Assembly (NCBI GenBank): GCA_963277665.1
Contig: OY728143.1
Coordinates: 236,397,591-236,461,590, forward strand
DNA: 64,000 nt
Direction of reading: 5' to 3'
From: Viscum album
Taxonomy: Eukaryota; Streptophyta; Magnoliopsida; Santalales; Viscaceae
The position numbers and the translations under genes are program-made. Below, in pieces: positions 48,035 through 58,890 of this stretch (within the stretch, counting starts at the first letter, position 1; the number at the start of each line of letters is the position of its first letter). The notes beneath the pieces are model-generated. The model was given only the letters and a program-made list of their open reading frames with translations, was not told the DNA's origin and searched no databases.

Positions 48035-48443
48035 CTACCACGAGGGTAAGGTTGACCGACTCAAGAGTGATAGGTCGCACCCTCCTGTGCAAGAGTTACC
48101 CTGCGCTGCCTGGGGTTTCCTTTTTCTCCAACCAAGGATAACCCATCCCGACGTTCTCCCAAAACCGTCAATTTGAGTATGAAAAGTTATTGCCCATTCC
48201 ATACTCAAACTAACATCGTAAGGCCTCGACGCTACCACCAAGAGATTCCAACCGAAACTCTCGCCTCGAGGGTCTGACCACACCGTTGGCATAAGTGTGA
48301 TTATCGAGTCTCCTCCCATGGTATCTCCAGACATGAGGGTCAAGTCCACGGCTTACCAGAAACTCTAGGTCTGGAACAAGATTCGTGAAAGCAAGGAATG
48401 ATTCATATCGACGTATGTTACTACAGTAGCTAGTAGTGGACAC
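48035..48443 (-). pseudogene. Element C protease remnant, downstream copy
   Basis: On the minus strand a 104-codon frame includes VVASRPYDVSLSMEWAITFH, the C-terminal protease block of the family (RPYDVILGMDWL). It continues QIDGFGRTSGWVILGWRKRK and then runs into a different sequence. The next region in the element is the integrase C-terminus, so pol is deleted directly after protease. A second, diverged copy of about 170 bases of it lies at 48890-49060. Confidence 0.7.
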
Positions 48444-48889
48444 AGACTATCCCTTGAATCATTTTTAGATCCATTGGGTCACACTCTTTGACAGCATGCA
48501 GCCGCACTCTTCCTCCGCCCTTCATCTCCCTGAGCCTGGCGGGGATAACTAAGGCAGGTGGTTGTATCATGTTAAGATGTACACCACCTCATGCTGCTCT
48601 CCTAGCTCTGCCTCCACGTCTTCTACTTCACAGACTCATCTATCCTTAAACCTTCCTCTTCTTGAGACATTTATCACGCTCGAGTCTCTAAGACTGGCGC
48701 CAATTTCTTGTTTCTTACTGCACTGTGCAATCTTCATCCGCTCCTGGAAGATTTGCACTTTCTTTTCCTACGACCAGAAGAGCTGCTAAAATTTCTCGTT
48801 TTCCAAAAAGAGAAACTCGGTCTCATCCCCTGGATGAACCACGCCAATTGTACAATACGGTCAATCCTAACATGAATTATGTATTCATG
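48444..48889 (-). other. Unrecognised insert between the two protease copies of element C
   Basis: About 450 bases with moderate GC and a C/T-rich plus strand (A/G-rich in element sense). No known domain is recognised and open frames are short on both strands. It could be leftover pol spacer, or foreign DNA brought in with the protease duplication. Confidence 0.4.
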
Positions 48890-49060
48890 CCATGGATGAC
48901 ATCGTAAGGCCTTGACGTAACTACTAAGATATCCAACTGTCACTCTCGCCTCCATGGGTCGAGTCACACTGTCGGCATCAGTGTGAGGTCACTGGGTCTC
49001 CTCCAGTAGAAATCTCGAAAGTGAGGGTCAAGTCAACAGTTTTAACCGAGACCACTCAGT
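48890..49060 (-). pseudogene. Element C protease segment, upstream copy
   Basis: The plus-strand run 'acatcgtaaggccttgacg' at 48899 matches 'acatcgtaaggcctcgacg' at 48213. Further matches follow: 'ctctcgcctccatgggtc' with 'ctctcgcctcgagggtct', and 'gagggtcaagtcaac' at 49023 with 'gagggtcaagtccac' at 48336. So a protease portion is present twice, about 690 bases apart. This copy directly follows gag in the element's sense and is probably in the original place. Confidence 0.65.
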
Positions 49061-49182
49061 ATCAACCAAACAAAAGGAAAGGAAAGAAAACAAAGATAAA
49101 TGACTTTTTATTATTGCAGCTCATAGTACAAAGACATGAATACAACAGAAACATGGAACTAGAAGTACAAGGGATGTATCCA

Positions 49183-49967
49183 CTACTTCCGCTCCTGTCT
49201 ACCTGCTCCCGGAGCTCTACTGCCTTGTCCACTGCTCGACTGTTGCTCAAGCACCCGCCGCTGCTTCTGCCTCAGTGTCTCCTCCAAAGCCTGCGGATCC
49301 ACTGTACGAGGAGTCGGATAGTCACGTGCTAGGTGACCCTTCCTACCGTAGGAGTAACACTGTCCATTTCTAGCACGCCTGGCTCTGACCCCACCTCGGG
49401 TGCCCCGCACCACCGGTCCTAAAATATGAGATTGTCCAACTGCTAGTATGGTCCTCCTGGACCTCTACATCATCTGTCTACTGCCCACAGATGACTCATC
49501 TACTGATTGAAAAACACGCGGCAAAGGCAGAAGCTCCTGTACACGCTCGGGGTGTAGAGATACTAGCACAAACTCCACCATGAAGAAGGTCTCGAAGTCT
49601 TCCCATGCGAAGGTCACCCCGTCGCAAAACTGGAACAAGTGGCTCCACCACCTACCTGCTGCTGCCTGAAGAAGGATGGAAGTAAAGATCACCATAAAGT
49701 CTGCAGGCATCCCCATATCCTGAAGACTCTCACCATAGCCTCTAGCCAAACCTCAGCCGCCTGCGGGTCCATCTCTCCCCGGAACCTGGGTGGAATATGG
49801 AGCTGGAACTCATGCAGCGCACTCAAGTGGCGTCCATCGCCTACTGCTGTGGCTGGTGGCATCGGTGGACCAACGTATGGTAGTACCGCTGGTGCCTCTT
49901 CTGGTACCTCAACTGCAAGAGGGCCCTGTACCGAAGCCTCGTTGCATGGAAGGCTGCCAGTACACAC
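49183..49967 (-). pseudogene. gag: Element C gag remnant with zinc knuckle
   Basis: On the minus strand PPRFRGEMDPQAAEVWLEAM (49689-49967 frame) continues after a frame change as GMPADFMVIFTSILLQAAA and GRWWSHLFQF (49465-49749 frame). These are the capsid blocks FxGxxDPxxAxxWL and A-x-x-WW of plant Ty3/gypsy Gag. The knuckle CYSYGRKGHLARDY lies at 49318-49359; the second and last Cys are replaced by Tyr, so zinc binding is lost. It is the first gene after the primer site. Confidence 0.85.
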
Positions 49968-50281
49968 ATCCCTCTGGGCTCTAGCTGGTCATCCGAGAAA
50001 AGGAATCCTGAAAGAAACAACGTGACACAGTCAAACGATTATACCTGGTGAGCTGACCTGGTTTGAGCTGATATTTAAATAAAACTTCTGGAAACACACA
50101 CGCAATCAGTGTTTTCATGCCCAACGTCGGAAATCAGTTGTCAGGGTCTTGGTGTATGGATACGTCGGCCGCCCGCACCAACACTGGACTCCCTGAACTG
50201 AAAACCACACTCGGTACCCTTAACACTATTTCTTCACAGAAAGAAAAAATTAGAGTTATAAGTTCTGCGGTAGAACCATCT
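49968..50281 (-). other. Element C leader region
   Basis: About 310 bases lie between the primer site and the first Gag-like sequence. No coding content is recognised. In other LTR elements this position holds the untranslated leader with the packaging signal; nothing here proves that. Confidence 0.4.
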
Positions 50282-50293
50282 CCTCTGATACCA
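50282..50293 (-). other. Element C primer binding site (tRNA-Met type, minus strand)
   Basis: The minus strand reads TGGTATCAGAGG three bases after the 5' LTR. It is the same primer type as in B and E. Confidence 0.85.
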
Positions 50294-51669
50294 ATTTTTC
50301 ACGACCCGTCCTTGGGGCCCGTGCCGTGACTACCCCAAGCCCGCCTTCCATAGGCCAGGGGCTGGAGACTATCACCAAAGGCGTAAATCCTGATAACTCG
50401 GAAGGAATTTCCTTTATAAAAGTAAACAAAAAATGACAGAGTACAAGCGGAAGCAAAACACTAAGTACAAAAGAAACTGCTGAAAAGTAAATGGACCAGA
50501 ATACAAACCCAAATGAAAGTACAACTACAACTGAACAAGTACAACAAAAAAATACAACAGCTGGTCGAACAGAAGCAACTCCTGGGTCGTCCTCCTTGGA
50601 TCCTACCTGAAGGGTAGGTACAGATGGCGCAACTCCTGGATCATCCACCACGGATCCTACCTGAAGGGTAGGTACAAATAGCCTCCACAATGCTCTCGCA
50701 CATCAACCTCCTTCGTGTGTCATCTCGTCACGAAGTCCACCTCTGGATACTGACTCGTCGTGTATTCCACCTCCGGGTACCATCCAGTCCTCGAACACTC
50801 GGCCTCCGTCAGCACTACCGTCGTCTACAACCAACACAACGAGGTGCGGGCATAGCCCGTGCAGGGGTGAGTATAACGATACTCAATAGGTACCCTGAGA
50901 CCCTCATGGTCTCACTAAAAACCAACAAGGATAACCACAAAGAAGATCTCAACAGATAACCTCTACTTAGGTATATGCTCATGCACATACCTACGTTATC
51001 TAGTAACCCATCTCAATCATGAAGAAAACACCAAGATCATGAAATCAACGGATAACCATTACCTAGGTATATTCCTATACATATACCTAAGTTATCAAGT
51101 GACCCATCTCAATCATGAGGTAAACACAAAAGGTCAAAAGTCTCAGCTCAAACCAATATTTTCATTATCGAAATCGTAACTACTGAAGAGACTCATCTCT
51201 AGAGTGTACAGTGGTCATGTCACGACTCCGAGGTACTGCTCACTAACCTAAGACTGCTGAGGTACTCCTCCTGTCGAGTACCGCGGGTCAGCCACCCAAA
51301 CACAGTAGTGCTTCTCGCCGGGGTATGTCACCCAGACACAGTAGTGCACACCCCCTAGTAGCCTACTGAGGTACTCTTCGGACGAGTACCGCGGGTCTGC
51401 ACTGTCACACAGGTAGTGCTCCGTCCTCAATGGGTCTGAACCTCACAAAGTAGTGCTCTGTCCACCGGGCTAGTTGACTCACTCCAAGTCGAGTCGGTCA
51501 AGCAGTCGTCAGGCCTCAGTCGGCTACACGGTCTCCATACTCCGCACGCTCGTCTCTAGGAGGGTCCGCTCCACGAGCTACAGGTCGATACTCCAAGTAT
51601 CTCAAAGTCCCACGGAGAAGTATCTCAAAGGACCGCCTCGTCATAGGGGTCTCAACGCAACAGACGACG

Positions 51670-52340
51670 CGTCAATCAGACGCCCGGTCTGTGAGTTATT
51701 AGCCTTTTCGTCCCAGGGGCCCGGTTGGTTTCGTGTGCGAACCAATCCGGACGTATCTCAACTATACCCCGAACTCTCATAGGGTATACTCATAGGGACC
51801 GTTTCTCAACGTGATCACCAATGCCGCTGACGGTTCGTCAAACGGACGTCCGGTCTGAAAGATATCATCTTTTCCGTTCCAGGGGCCCGGTTGGATTTCG
51901 GGTACAATCCAACCCGGACACTATCCAACTACATCCAAAACACGGGCAAAGTATGCCAAAAGTTCCGTCTCATCAAGTGGAATTCAACGAGATAGACGTC
52001 GCGTCAATCGGACGCCCGGTCTGGGAGTTATTGGCTTTTTCATTCCAGGGGCCCGGTTGGTTTCGTGAGCGAACCAACCCGACCTCACTCCGACGACATC
52101 CAAACCTCGAGCGGAGTAAGCCAAAAGATCCGTCTCACTTAGAGGAATCCATCAAAGTCGACGACACGTCAATCGGACGTCCAGAGCTCAAGATATAAGC
52201 GTTTCCACTCCAAGGGCCCGGTTGGTTTCGTGTATGAACCAACTCGACCGAACTCAAAGTGATCCGAAACCTTGAGTGCGATAAACCGAAACGACCGCCT
52301 CGTTCCAAGGATCGCTACGCAAATGACGGTGCATCGATCT
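51670..52340. repeat. 165-bp tandem array with covarying hairpins in element C 5' LTR
   Basis: Units start at 51670, 51836, 52002, 52167 and 52332. Hairpins lie at 51721-51750, 51887-51917, 52053-52084 and 52218-52248. In the third the arms are GGTTGGTT and AACCAACC. In the second they are GGTTGGATT and AATCCAACC, an added A in the left arm matched by an added T in the right. The outer CCGG...CCGG pairs are kept in units one and two. This suggests the paired form was kept during spread of the array. Confidence 0.8.
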
Positions 52341-52818
52341 AAGGTCCCTATCCCAGGATATGGGCAAAAGACCTAAGAGGGTCCGAAAACGGGGGGTCTG
52401 GGCCCGGACCGACCCTGCCCGACCCCCCCTGGGTCGGCTCGAACCGGGTCGACCCGACTGGGCCTGGCCCGAGACGGCCAGTGCGGTCCGGCTCGACCGG
52501 CCAGCCGTGGCTCGGCTGGCGCTGCCGAGCGAAAGCCGCAGAGCGGGGGTGCGCGGTCCCCCCCTCGCCACTAATTGAAGACGGCGGCTACCGCCGCCGC
52601 CAACCTTCCGGCGGCGCGCCGGTGCCGCCGCGCCGGCGTGGCGCGCCGCCACCGCCTTCTGCGGACCACCGGACGCGCTCTGGTGGTCCGTTTCTCCTGC
52701 CGTCTTCGCCAACGGTCCTCCCGGGACCCGACCTTCACCGTGGATGCCTCAAAATTACCTTGCGGCCTCGTTTTTCGTCGCCCGTCAATCCGCACGTCAA
52801 AAACAAATCATGCCGTCT

Positions 52819-53565
52819 TCATGGTTTTCCCGGCGCGCGCGCGTCGGCACCGCGCCCCTTCTCCGCGGCCCGACTCCGACCGCGGATTCGTTCGGCCCCA
52901 AAGGTGTGGTGCAACGGTGCTGCGCTCCTTCGTCGTGATTTTCTAAATTCCCGCATGGTCTTGCGCGGTGCGATGGTTCTGCGCCATCTCCGTTCCAAAC
53001 AACAACAGGAACAACAACAAGATAAGGGAGGAGGGTCGTTCGTGTTTGTGTGGTCCGGCCCACTCCCGTTAATCGATAGCAAGCGTTCCAAATTTTTTAA
53101 ACGGAGAACGACGACAGTACTAATCACGAATGAAACAAAATAAACCCCTGCAGTTCTCCCCGTAATCAAGATTTCCCAACCCGTAACATAATCTTTGCGG
53201 ATCAACTTAATATTTTGTTGATATGCGTTCTTAGATTTAGAAGGGAGTAAATGAGGGTTTACAAATAAGTTCCCTACCTTGACAAAAGTTGATGAACGAC
53301 GGTGTCGCGGAAAATGGCGTCGCAGGGTGAGGTTTTGTATATGCCGACAGAGAACGTCTGAGGAGGATGCAGCATCTCCCTTCCTTTCATGCAGAGAGAA
53401 ATTTTGAAAGGTGGATTGTCGATGGAGAGTTCCCACGTTGGTGCCTCCTCCTTTGCTGAGGAAGAAGAAGATGAAAGAAGAAGAAGTTCTTTTAAAACTT
53501 CCAAGATCTCTACCCTTACCCTCAACACCACAAAAGCCAACCCATAACAAATAATGGTTCCACAT
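52819..53565 (-). CDS. 248-codon open frame inside element C 5' LTR (doubtful)
   Basis: This is the longest open frame in the window, in the element's sense direction, starting MWNHYLLWVGFCGVEGKG. It is rich in Ser and basic residues in its last third and matches no family I know. The left LTR copy (start at 46864) is broken by a TGA where this copy has CGA, and by a one-base loss near 46393. The frame overlaps GC-rich LTR DNA where stops are rare. It is likely a chance or leader frame, not a gene. Confidence 0.2.
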   Translation of the reverse strand: MWNHYLLWVGFCGVEGKGRDLGSFKRTSSSFIFFFLSKGGGTNVGTLHRQSTFQNFSLHERKGDAASSSDVLCRHIQNLTLRRHFPRHRRSSTFVKVGNLFVNPHLLPSKSKNAYQQNIKLIRKDYVTGWEILITGRTAGVYFVSFVISTVVVLRLKNLERLLSINGSGPDHTNTNDPPPLSCCCSCCCLERRWRRTIAPRKTMREFRKSRRRSAAPLHHTFGAERIRGRSRAAEKGRGADARAPGKP

Positions 53566-54217
53566 TATTTAATCAACCCAAGACAAGATTTTACAAAATG
53601 AATTCAAAAGTTGAATTCACTTAACTAAAGTGTGTGTTGTCTATAGTTAATGAGGGAGAGGGTGAGTAAATGAAAGGTTACTCAAATAAAGATAGGTTTA
53701 CAAAATTTAAGAGGGAGTTAGGGAGTTTAAGAGGATTGTGAAGGGGTGGGGTTCGTGTGGGCCCCACCTCACCTTAAATCCCCCCATGGGTGGTTAACTC
53801 CAAGTGGGTCCCACCCCTAACTCCCTTACATAGATTAAAACCACTTAAGAGAGGGTAAAGTGTTGTAACACAACACTTAATCTACTTAACAAGAAAATAA
53901 AAATTGTAGATAAATTATAAATTAAACTTCCACAATTTTTATCATCTTCTCTCGGGTAAACGCAAATCCGGAAATGGCGTTCCTAAGCAATTACTGGTGC
54001 TACGGTTCCATCGGTTCCCTCGGAATTCGATTCCGAGCACCGGTTCAAAAGATAGAAATTCCCGCTTGTTCGTTCACTGAACGTACCCGATCCAAACTTT
54101 GAAAAATGATTCCGGGCACACCGGGCCTCAGAATCAGTCGCCGTCAGAAACTCCGTTGTTGTAAAATTCCAAGGAAAATTAAGAAAAAATTTTCCTTCAA
54201 ATTTCTGAGTCTTTACA

Positions 54218-54222
54218 CAAAT
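54218..54222. repeat. Target-site duplication CAAAT of element C, right copy
   Basis: CAAAT directly follows the LTR end TTTACA and is identical to 43645-43649. Confidence 0.95.
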
Positions 54223-57178
54223 AAACTCCTTTAATAAAACATGCTCATTTATGTGTACATATATACAAAATACATGTTGGTTTAGTAAACACCAAAAATT
54301 ATCCTTTATTAAAATCACACATGTATCAAAACATAATGTCAGTCCTGGTAATCATTACTAAAAATTAGGGTTTTGGAATTTATAATTATAATTATATACA
54401 GACATCACCATATATTCACCAAGAATGTATATAAGGGTTTTTACACTAAATAAACAATGCCATTAAAATTTCTTGAGTTCTGAAAAACTCTTAATTTTAT
54501 TTAGTTAAGAACAAAAAACTATAAGAGGGTTTAATATTCATGAAAATATAAATACAAAAACATGTAACAACTTTGGTTTTAAACTACAACAAAATTGTAC
54601 CTAAGCCAATGGTCTAGATTGCATCCAAAATATCGTTCAAGGATATGCATTCATCCCTTAAAATAAAACTTTTCTCATTTTAAAAAATATATAAACATGT
54701 ATAAATATTTAGTTATATATATATATAACGTTTACATAAATAATATATGTTAAGAGTTGGTTAATAAGCAACCTCAATATACATATATTACCTAGTATAA
54801 CCTATCGATTGATCTTGGATACCCTAAACCAAAAGGTTTTGGGTTCTATGTATTCACATATTTATATATATACAAAAATTTATATACACTATATACGTAA
54901 ATATAAGTTTTGGGTATTTTTGTAAAACTGAATCGTTTAAAATATCAAAAGGATTCATATATATAACTCTTCTGATAATGCAAAGGAAAACACCCTTGAT
55001 GGTATTACAAACCGAAGGGTTTGTGTTACATATATGCATATAAAAACTATATATACCGAGTGTATATTGGTATGGGTTTCTCCAAAAGAAATAAAAACAT
55101 GAAAACACCCTTACATATGCACCCTACTTAAAACATGAAAACAAATTCCTTGAAGGAAATAAAAACTGAGGGTTTTATATTAAGTATATATATAAAAATA
55201 TAAACTGTATATATACCGGGAGTATAAAACGCAGGTCCCTCCAAAAGAAAGCACCATGCAAGAACCCTTACATTGCTTTGAGGAGGAAGCTCGGTCCAGA
55301 GGTACTTCGCTGTATTGCTGGAAGTCTGCAGAAAAGAAAGAGGAGAAGAAGCTGTCGGGATTTCATGAGGCAGGAGGGGTTTAAATAGGGCTTCAGTGCA
55401 CTTGGGTGACTCGACCCAAGGGTAGTCCGACGTGGGGAAGTAGAGGGAACCGAACCATAGGAGGGGGTGTGCAAGGGTCTATAGAAGAAGTGAAAAAGGA
55501 GAAGATGAGGCGTCCTTGGGTGAAGGCCTATTGGTGAGGGACCCCGCCACGAGGAAGAAGACACTGAAGAGGTCGACGCGGTAAGGAATGGACACCCTAT
55601 ATTATAAATTGAGATATCAGATGGTTGGAGGATGCAGGGGAATTGGGTTGATCTATTTAAAAGAAACTGAGGGCCACGATTAGATCTCAGGAATGATCAG
55701 ACGGTCACAGTGATACGCGGGGGTGATCACACGGCTAAAAGGGTCGGACAGACGATATTGAAGCAGAAATCGATCGGATGGTTCTAATCACGCGGAATGC
55801 ATCCCACATCGAAACAAACTGCGGTTAAGGTGAGGTTTATAAAACAAAGCGTGCGGCCTTTGGAGCAATAACACAAACACACACACAACAAAGCCTTATA
55901 CACGGGACCCATGAGGGCTTTGGCCTAACCCTACGCAACGCACACTGCAGGCCTTACACACAGGCCCGCGTGCAACTGGATAAACCTATGCTCGGCTCAG
56001 GCATGCTGACACCCTCTAAACGCTCTTGGGACCCCGATGGTCGGTACCTCGGGTCCCTAGGGTCTCAGTCTCGGTCTTGAGGTCATGTCCGAAAGGGATG
56101 CCCTTGGCTTGGCCGGGTACCACCAGAATTGTTTTTTTAAAATTTATTTAGACTTACAAAATAAATAATACAAGTATACATAGTCTCAAAGTTGTATGTA
56201 ACATAATTTTTTGTAAAAATCGAGTTTCTTTAAACAATAAAATAAATAGTTTTTTACATATTATTTTTAAATCTAAAATACCGTTCTAGATTATGTAAAA
56301 TACTTTACATCTTAATATAAATCTTTTTTTCAAAGATATACCTTTGATAATTTAACTACTAAAACTTTATAAATATTAGGATCTTTAAAATACACCACTA
56401 TTTGTTTCATAAAATTATTTTTAGAAGACCAATAGTTTTCCCCGATTCAAAAATATATAATTTTAGAGATTTAAAAAGATATATTTATTACAGATACCCT
56501 TTAAACATTAATTTCATAATATTTGAAAATACTATGTTTCTTGCCATGTAGGTGAACATTAGGATTTCATAAAATCAAATTGGCTCTTTTATAAGAATAA
56601 ATAAAAAAATAAGATACTCGAAGACATAATTCAAATATTTTGGAACATATTAAGATATTCTAAATATCATAGGGTTATAAGAGAATTATAAAGACCAAAA
56701 TTTTATAAAAGGGGATACTTTATAAATTTAAACCTAACGGTCGAAAATATTACGGTTATAGTTTCGTTAAAGGACCATTATAAAAACATGGGGTGTTTCA
56801 AAAAATCAAAACTCTTTAATCAGGAAGGATGGATCTCCTCATGCCATTGATGCTGAGTATGTGTGCGGTGGGTCTAGTTATCATGTTTTTTACAGTAACG
56901 GACCCAGAAGATGTTTACTATCAAATAACTAGAGTTTTGGTTTTTTGTAGTCTTTCCATGGCTATGTTATGTCTTGTAGATGGTATTTTCAATTAGTTTG
57001 GGTCTTTGTTGAAATGTAACATTTTAATATATACCAGTTCACCTTTTTCACCCTATTTTTCATCTATTTAGTTTAAAATTATTTATTAATACCAAAACAC
57101 ACCATATAAAACAAGATATAACTTTATAAAACATAACATTGTTCACTTAGCCAAATTCATAAAACCCAGGGCGTCACA
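54223..57178 (-). repeat. Element B 5' LTR, second part
   Basis: It resumes 'aaactcctttaataaaac', as in the left LTR at 37722, and runs to 'cagggcgtcaca'. It contains the copies of the triplicated block (54825-55260), the TATTTAAA box (55380), the antisense TCCCACATCG/TTTATAAAA module (55802) and the 55-codon antisense frame (56829-56996). 56130-56820 is AT-rich with nothing recognised. Confidence 0.9.
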
Positions 57179-57183
57179 AGAGA
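57179..57183. repeat. Target-site duplication AGAGA of element B, right copy
   Basis: AGAGA follows the LTR end GTCACA and is identical to 36212-36216. Confidence 0.9.
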
Positions 57184-57590
57184 CATCTAGTTCCCCAAAT
57201 GGTGAGTACACTAGTTGACAACTATATCATATTTTTTTATGTTTTCTGGAGATGTATATTGATTTTCATGTTGAATCAATCATGTTGGGATCTCTTTATG
57301 CTATAGAAGCATTAATAATGATGTAATCCTAGGCATAGACTGGTTTTTTTCCATCTAGGATATCATTAACGTCTTCTAAAAGAGAGTTTTTTAGATACTG
57401 ATGGATAGTAAGTATCATTCACTATCTAGTGGAGTTTTCTAATGTGAAGTCATTGTGTGGGGACACTTCTATCCATGATGGTTGAGCTATTAGTGGAATC
57501 AGTGGATGCCGAGAAGGTGGGGGTAACCATTGTTTTTGTGGAGTTCATGATTGTTTTTTCTAAAGTGGTTATAAATCTACCCCCTTGACA
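57184..57590 (+). pseudogene. Element D protease remnant, 3' part
   Basis: VILGIDWF at about 57326-57350 is the family's protease C-terminal block. Together with FHFGASHSF before element B (36147) it shows that B landed inside the protease coding region. A linker toward RT follows. The frame is broken by stops. Confidence 0.7.
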
Positions 57591-58890
57591 TGATGTTGAG
57601 TTTGGGGTAGACATTATACCCGATTCTTCCCCATTTTGATGGATCCTTATTAGATGACACCTTCTGAGTTGCAGGAGATACAGATTATTATTGACGACAT
57701 GATGTATAAGGGCATTATTGAGCATACAGTGTTGTCATGGGGTTTCATTGTCTTGTTCGAAAAGAAATAAGATTGTGGTCTAAAGATATACATAGAATAC
57801 CAAAGGTTGAATTAGGATACCATAAATTCCCATTACCATCTCCCTAGTATATACAATCTTTTCTTCCAACTATAGGGAAAATTTTGGATCTGAAGGATCA
57901 ATCTTCATTTTGGATATCATCCGTTGAGGGTGAATGAGGATGATATCCTACAGATTTCATTGAGGTGCAGATATGGAAAAATTGATTTCATGTTTATTCC
58001 ATTCTATGATACAAATGAACTATCCATATTCATGTGACATATGAAATTGTTCTTTCATGGGTTTCAAGACCGTTTCGTCATCGTATTCATCGATGACATT
58101 CGAATCTAATCAAAGTCATAGGAGGAGCATTTTGAGCATCTTAGAGTTTTCTTGGAGGTTCTTTGATGCCACCATCTCTATCGGAAGTGGTCCATGTGCA
58201 TGTTTTGGACCCAAGAAGTGAACCATGATAGACATGTGGTGTTTCATATCGGTGTAGAAGAGGACATATCAAAGGATGAAGAAGTATTTTATGGGATTCC
58301 ACCCATGAGTGTGGGATAGGTTCGTAGATTTCTTAGTATGGTTGGATATTACCAATGATTTGTTACTAGTTTCTCTGTATTAGTAGATTTGTTGATGGAT
58401 CTGACAAGAAATTACCAGGTCTCTTTGTGGATTGAGTAGTGTTGGACAACTTTCAAGTACCTGTAGGGGATTATGATTAGTTATTCAGTTATCTGGTTAC
58501 TATAAGAATGGGTGACGTTCGTTGTGTATTGTGATGCATCATGTATTGGATTGGGGTCTGTGCTCTTGAGTAAATGGGGGAGTTTCCTCTTATGGGTCTT
58601 GGATATTACACCCTCACCAGGCGTTATTATTTCACCCATGATCTGGATCATGCAGTGTTCATGTTTTCACTAATGTTGTGACAGAATAACCTCATCAGAG
58701 AGCAGTTTATAGTCTTCCTGGATCCTATGATCTTATGGTATATCTTTTCCCAACAAGACCAAATCTCGTGGTTGTGGAGGTGGATAAAATTTCTCCATGA
58801 TTTTGAAATCATGATCTCTTAAATGTTAAGAAATGAAATTACGATGATGATTACTTAAGTGGGATGTCACGTAAGGAGGTAGTTCTTGAA
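57591..58890 (+). pseudogene. Element D reverse transcriptase and RNase H remnant
   Basis: RT pieces in changing frames include an MTPSELQEIQIIIDDM segment at about 57653, MYKGIIEHTVLSWG at about 57702, and RFVIVFIDDIRI at about 58070-58106. The YxDD position reads FIDD and keeps both Asp residues. MVGYYQ follows at about 58339. RNase H shows FVVYCDASCIGLGSVL at about 58520-58567 and a Y-F-T-H-D-L-D-H segment at about 58630. Many stops and indels are present. Confidence 0.75.

Larger units (their letters stand above)
43650..54217 (-). mobile_element. Element C: internally deleted Ty3/gypsy element inside the LTR of B
   Basis: This 10,568-base element has LTRs at 43650-47516 and 50297-54217, a minus-strand tRNA-Met primer site and a minus-strand polypurine tract. 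The 2.8-kb interior keeps gag, protease pieces and the integrase C-terminus, but RT, RNase H and the integrase core are absent. Its LTRs are the most alike pair here (about 15 mismatches in the first ~155 bases by eye), so it is the youngest insertion. It is far richer in GC and CpG than the rest of the window. It could only move with proteins from an intact relative. Confidence 0.9.
50297..54217 (-). repeat. Element C 5' LTR (right, in minus sense)
   Basis: It opens TTTCACGACCCGTCC on the plus strand (TGTCACGACC in the other copy) and ends GAGTCTTTACA. It is collinear with the left LTR throughout. It keeps the repeat arrays in better shape than the left LTR in several places. The element's promoter should lie here; no TATA box is convincing. 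Confidence 0.9.
36217..57178 (-). mobile_element. Element B: non-autonomous LTR element carrying F-box-like genes, interrupted by C
   Basis: Long LTRs (36217-40681, and 42187-43649 joined to 54223-57178) flank only 1.5 kb of interior. The sense is minus: the primer site TGGTATCAGAGG reads on the minus strand next to the right LTR, and the polypurine tract reads on the minus strand next to the left LTR. In sense orientation the LTR runs from TGTGACGCCC to GGGTCCTCACA. The interior has no gag, RT or integrase but two F-box-like pseudogenes. Without element C, B is about 10.4 kb. This fits a large retrotransposon derivative (LARD) that needs proteins from another element. Confidence 0.85.

Noticed and set aside
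52254..53143. 152-codon (minus) and 220-codon (plus) open frames in the other element C LTR
   Set aside because: Same GC-rich LTR section; both strands open together, and the frames are not kept in the left LTR.
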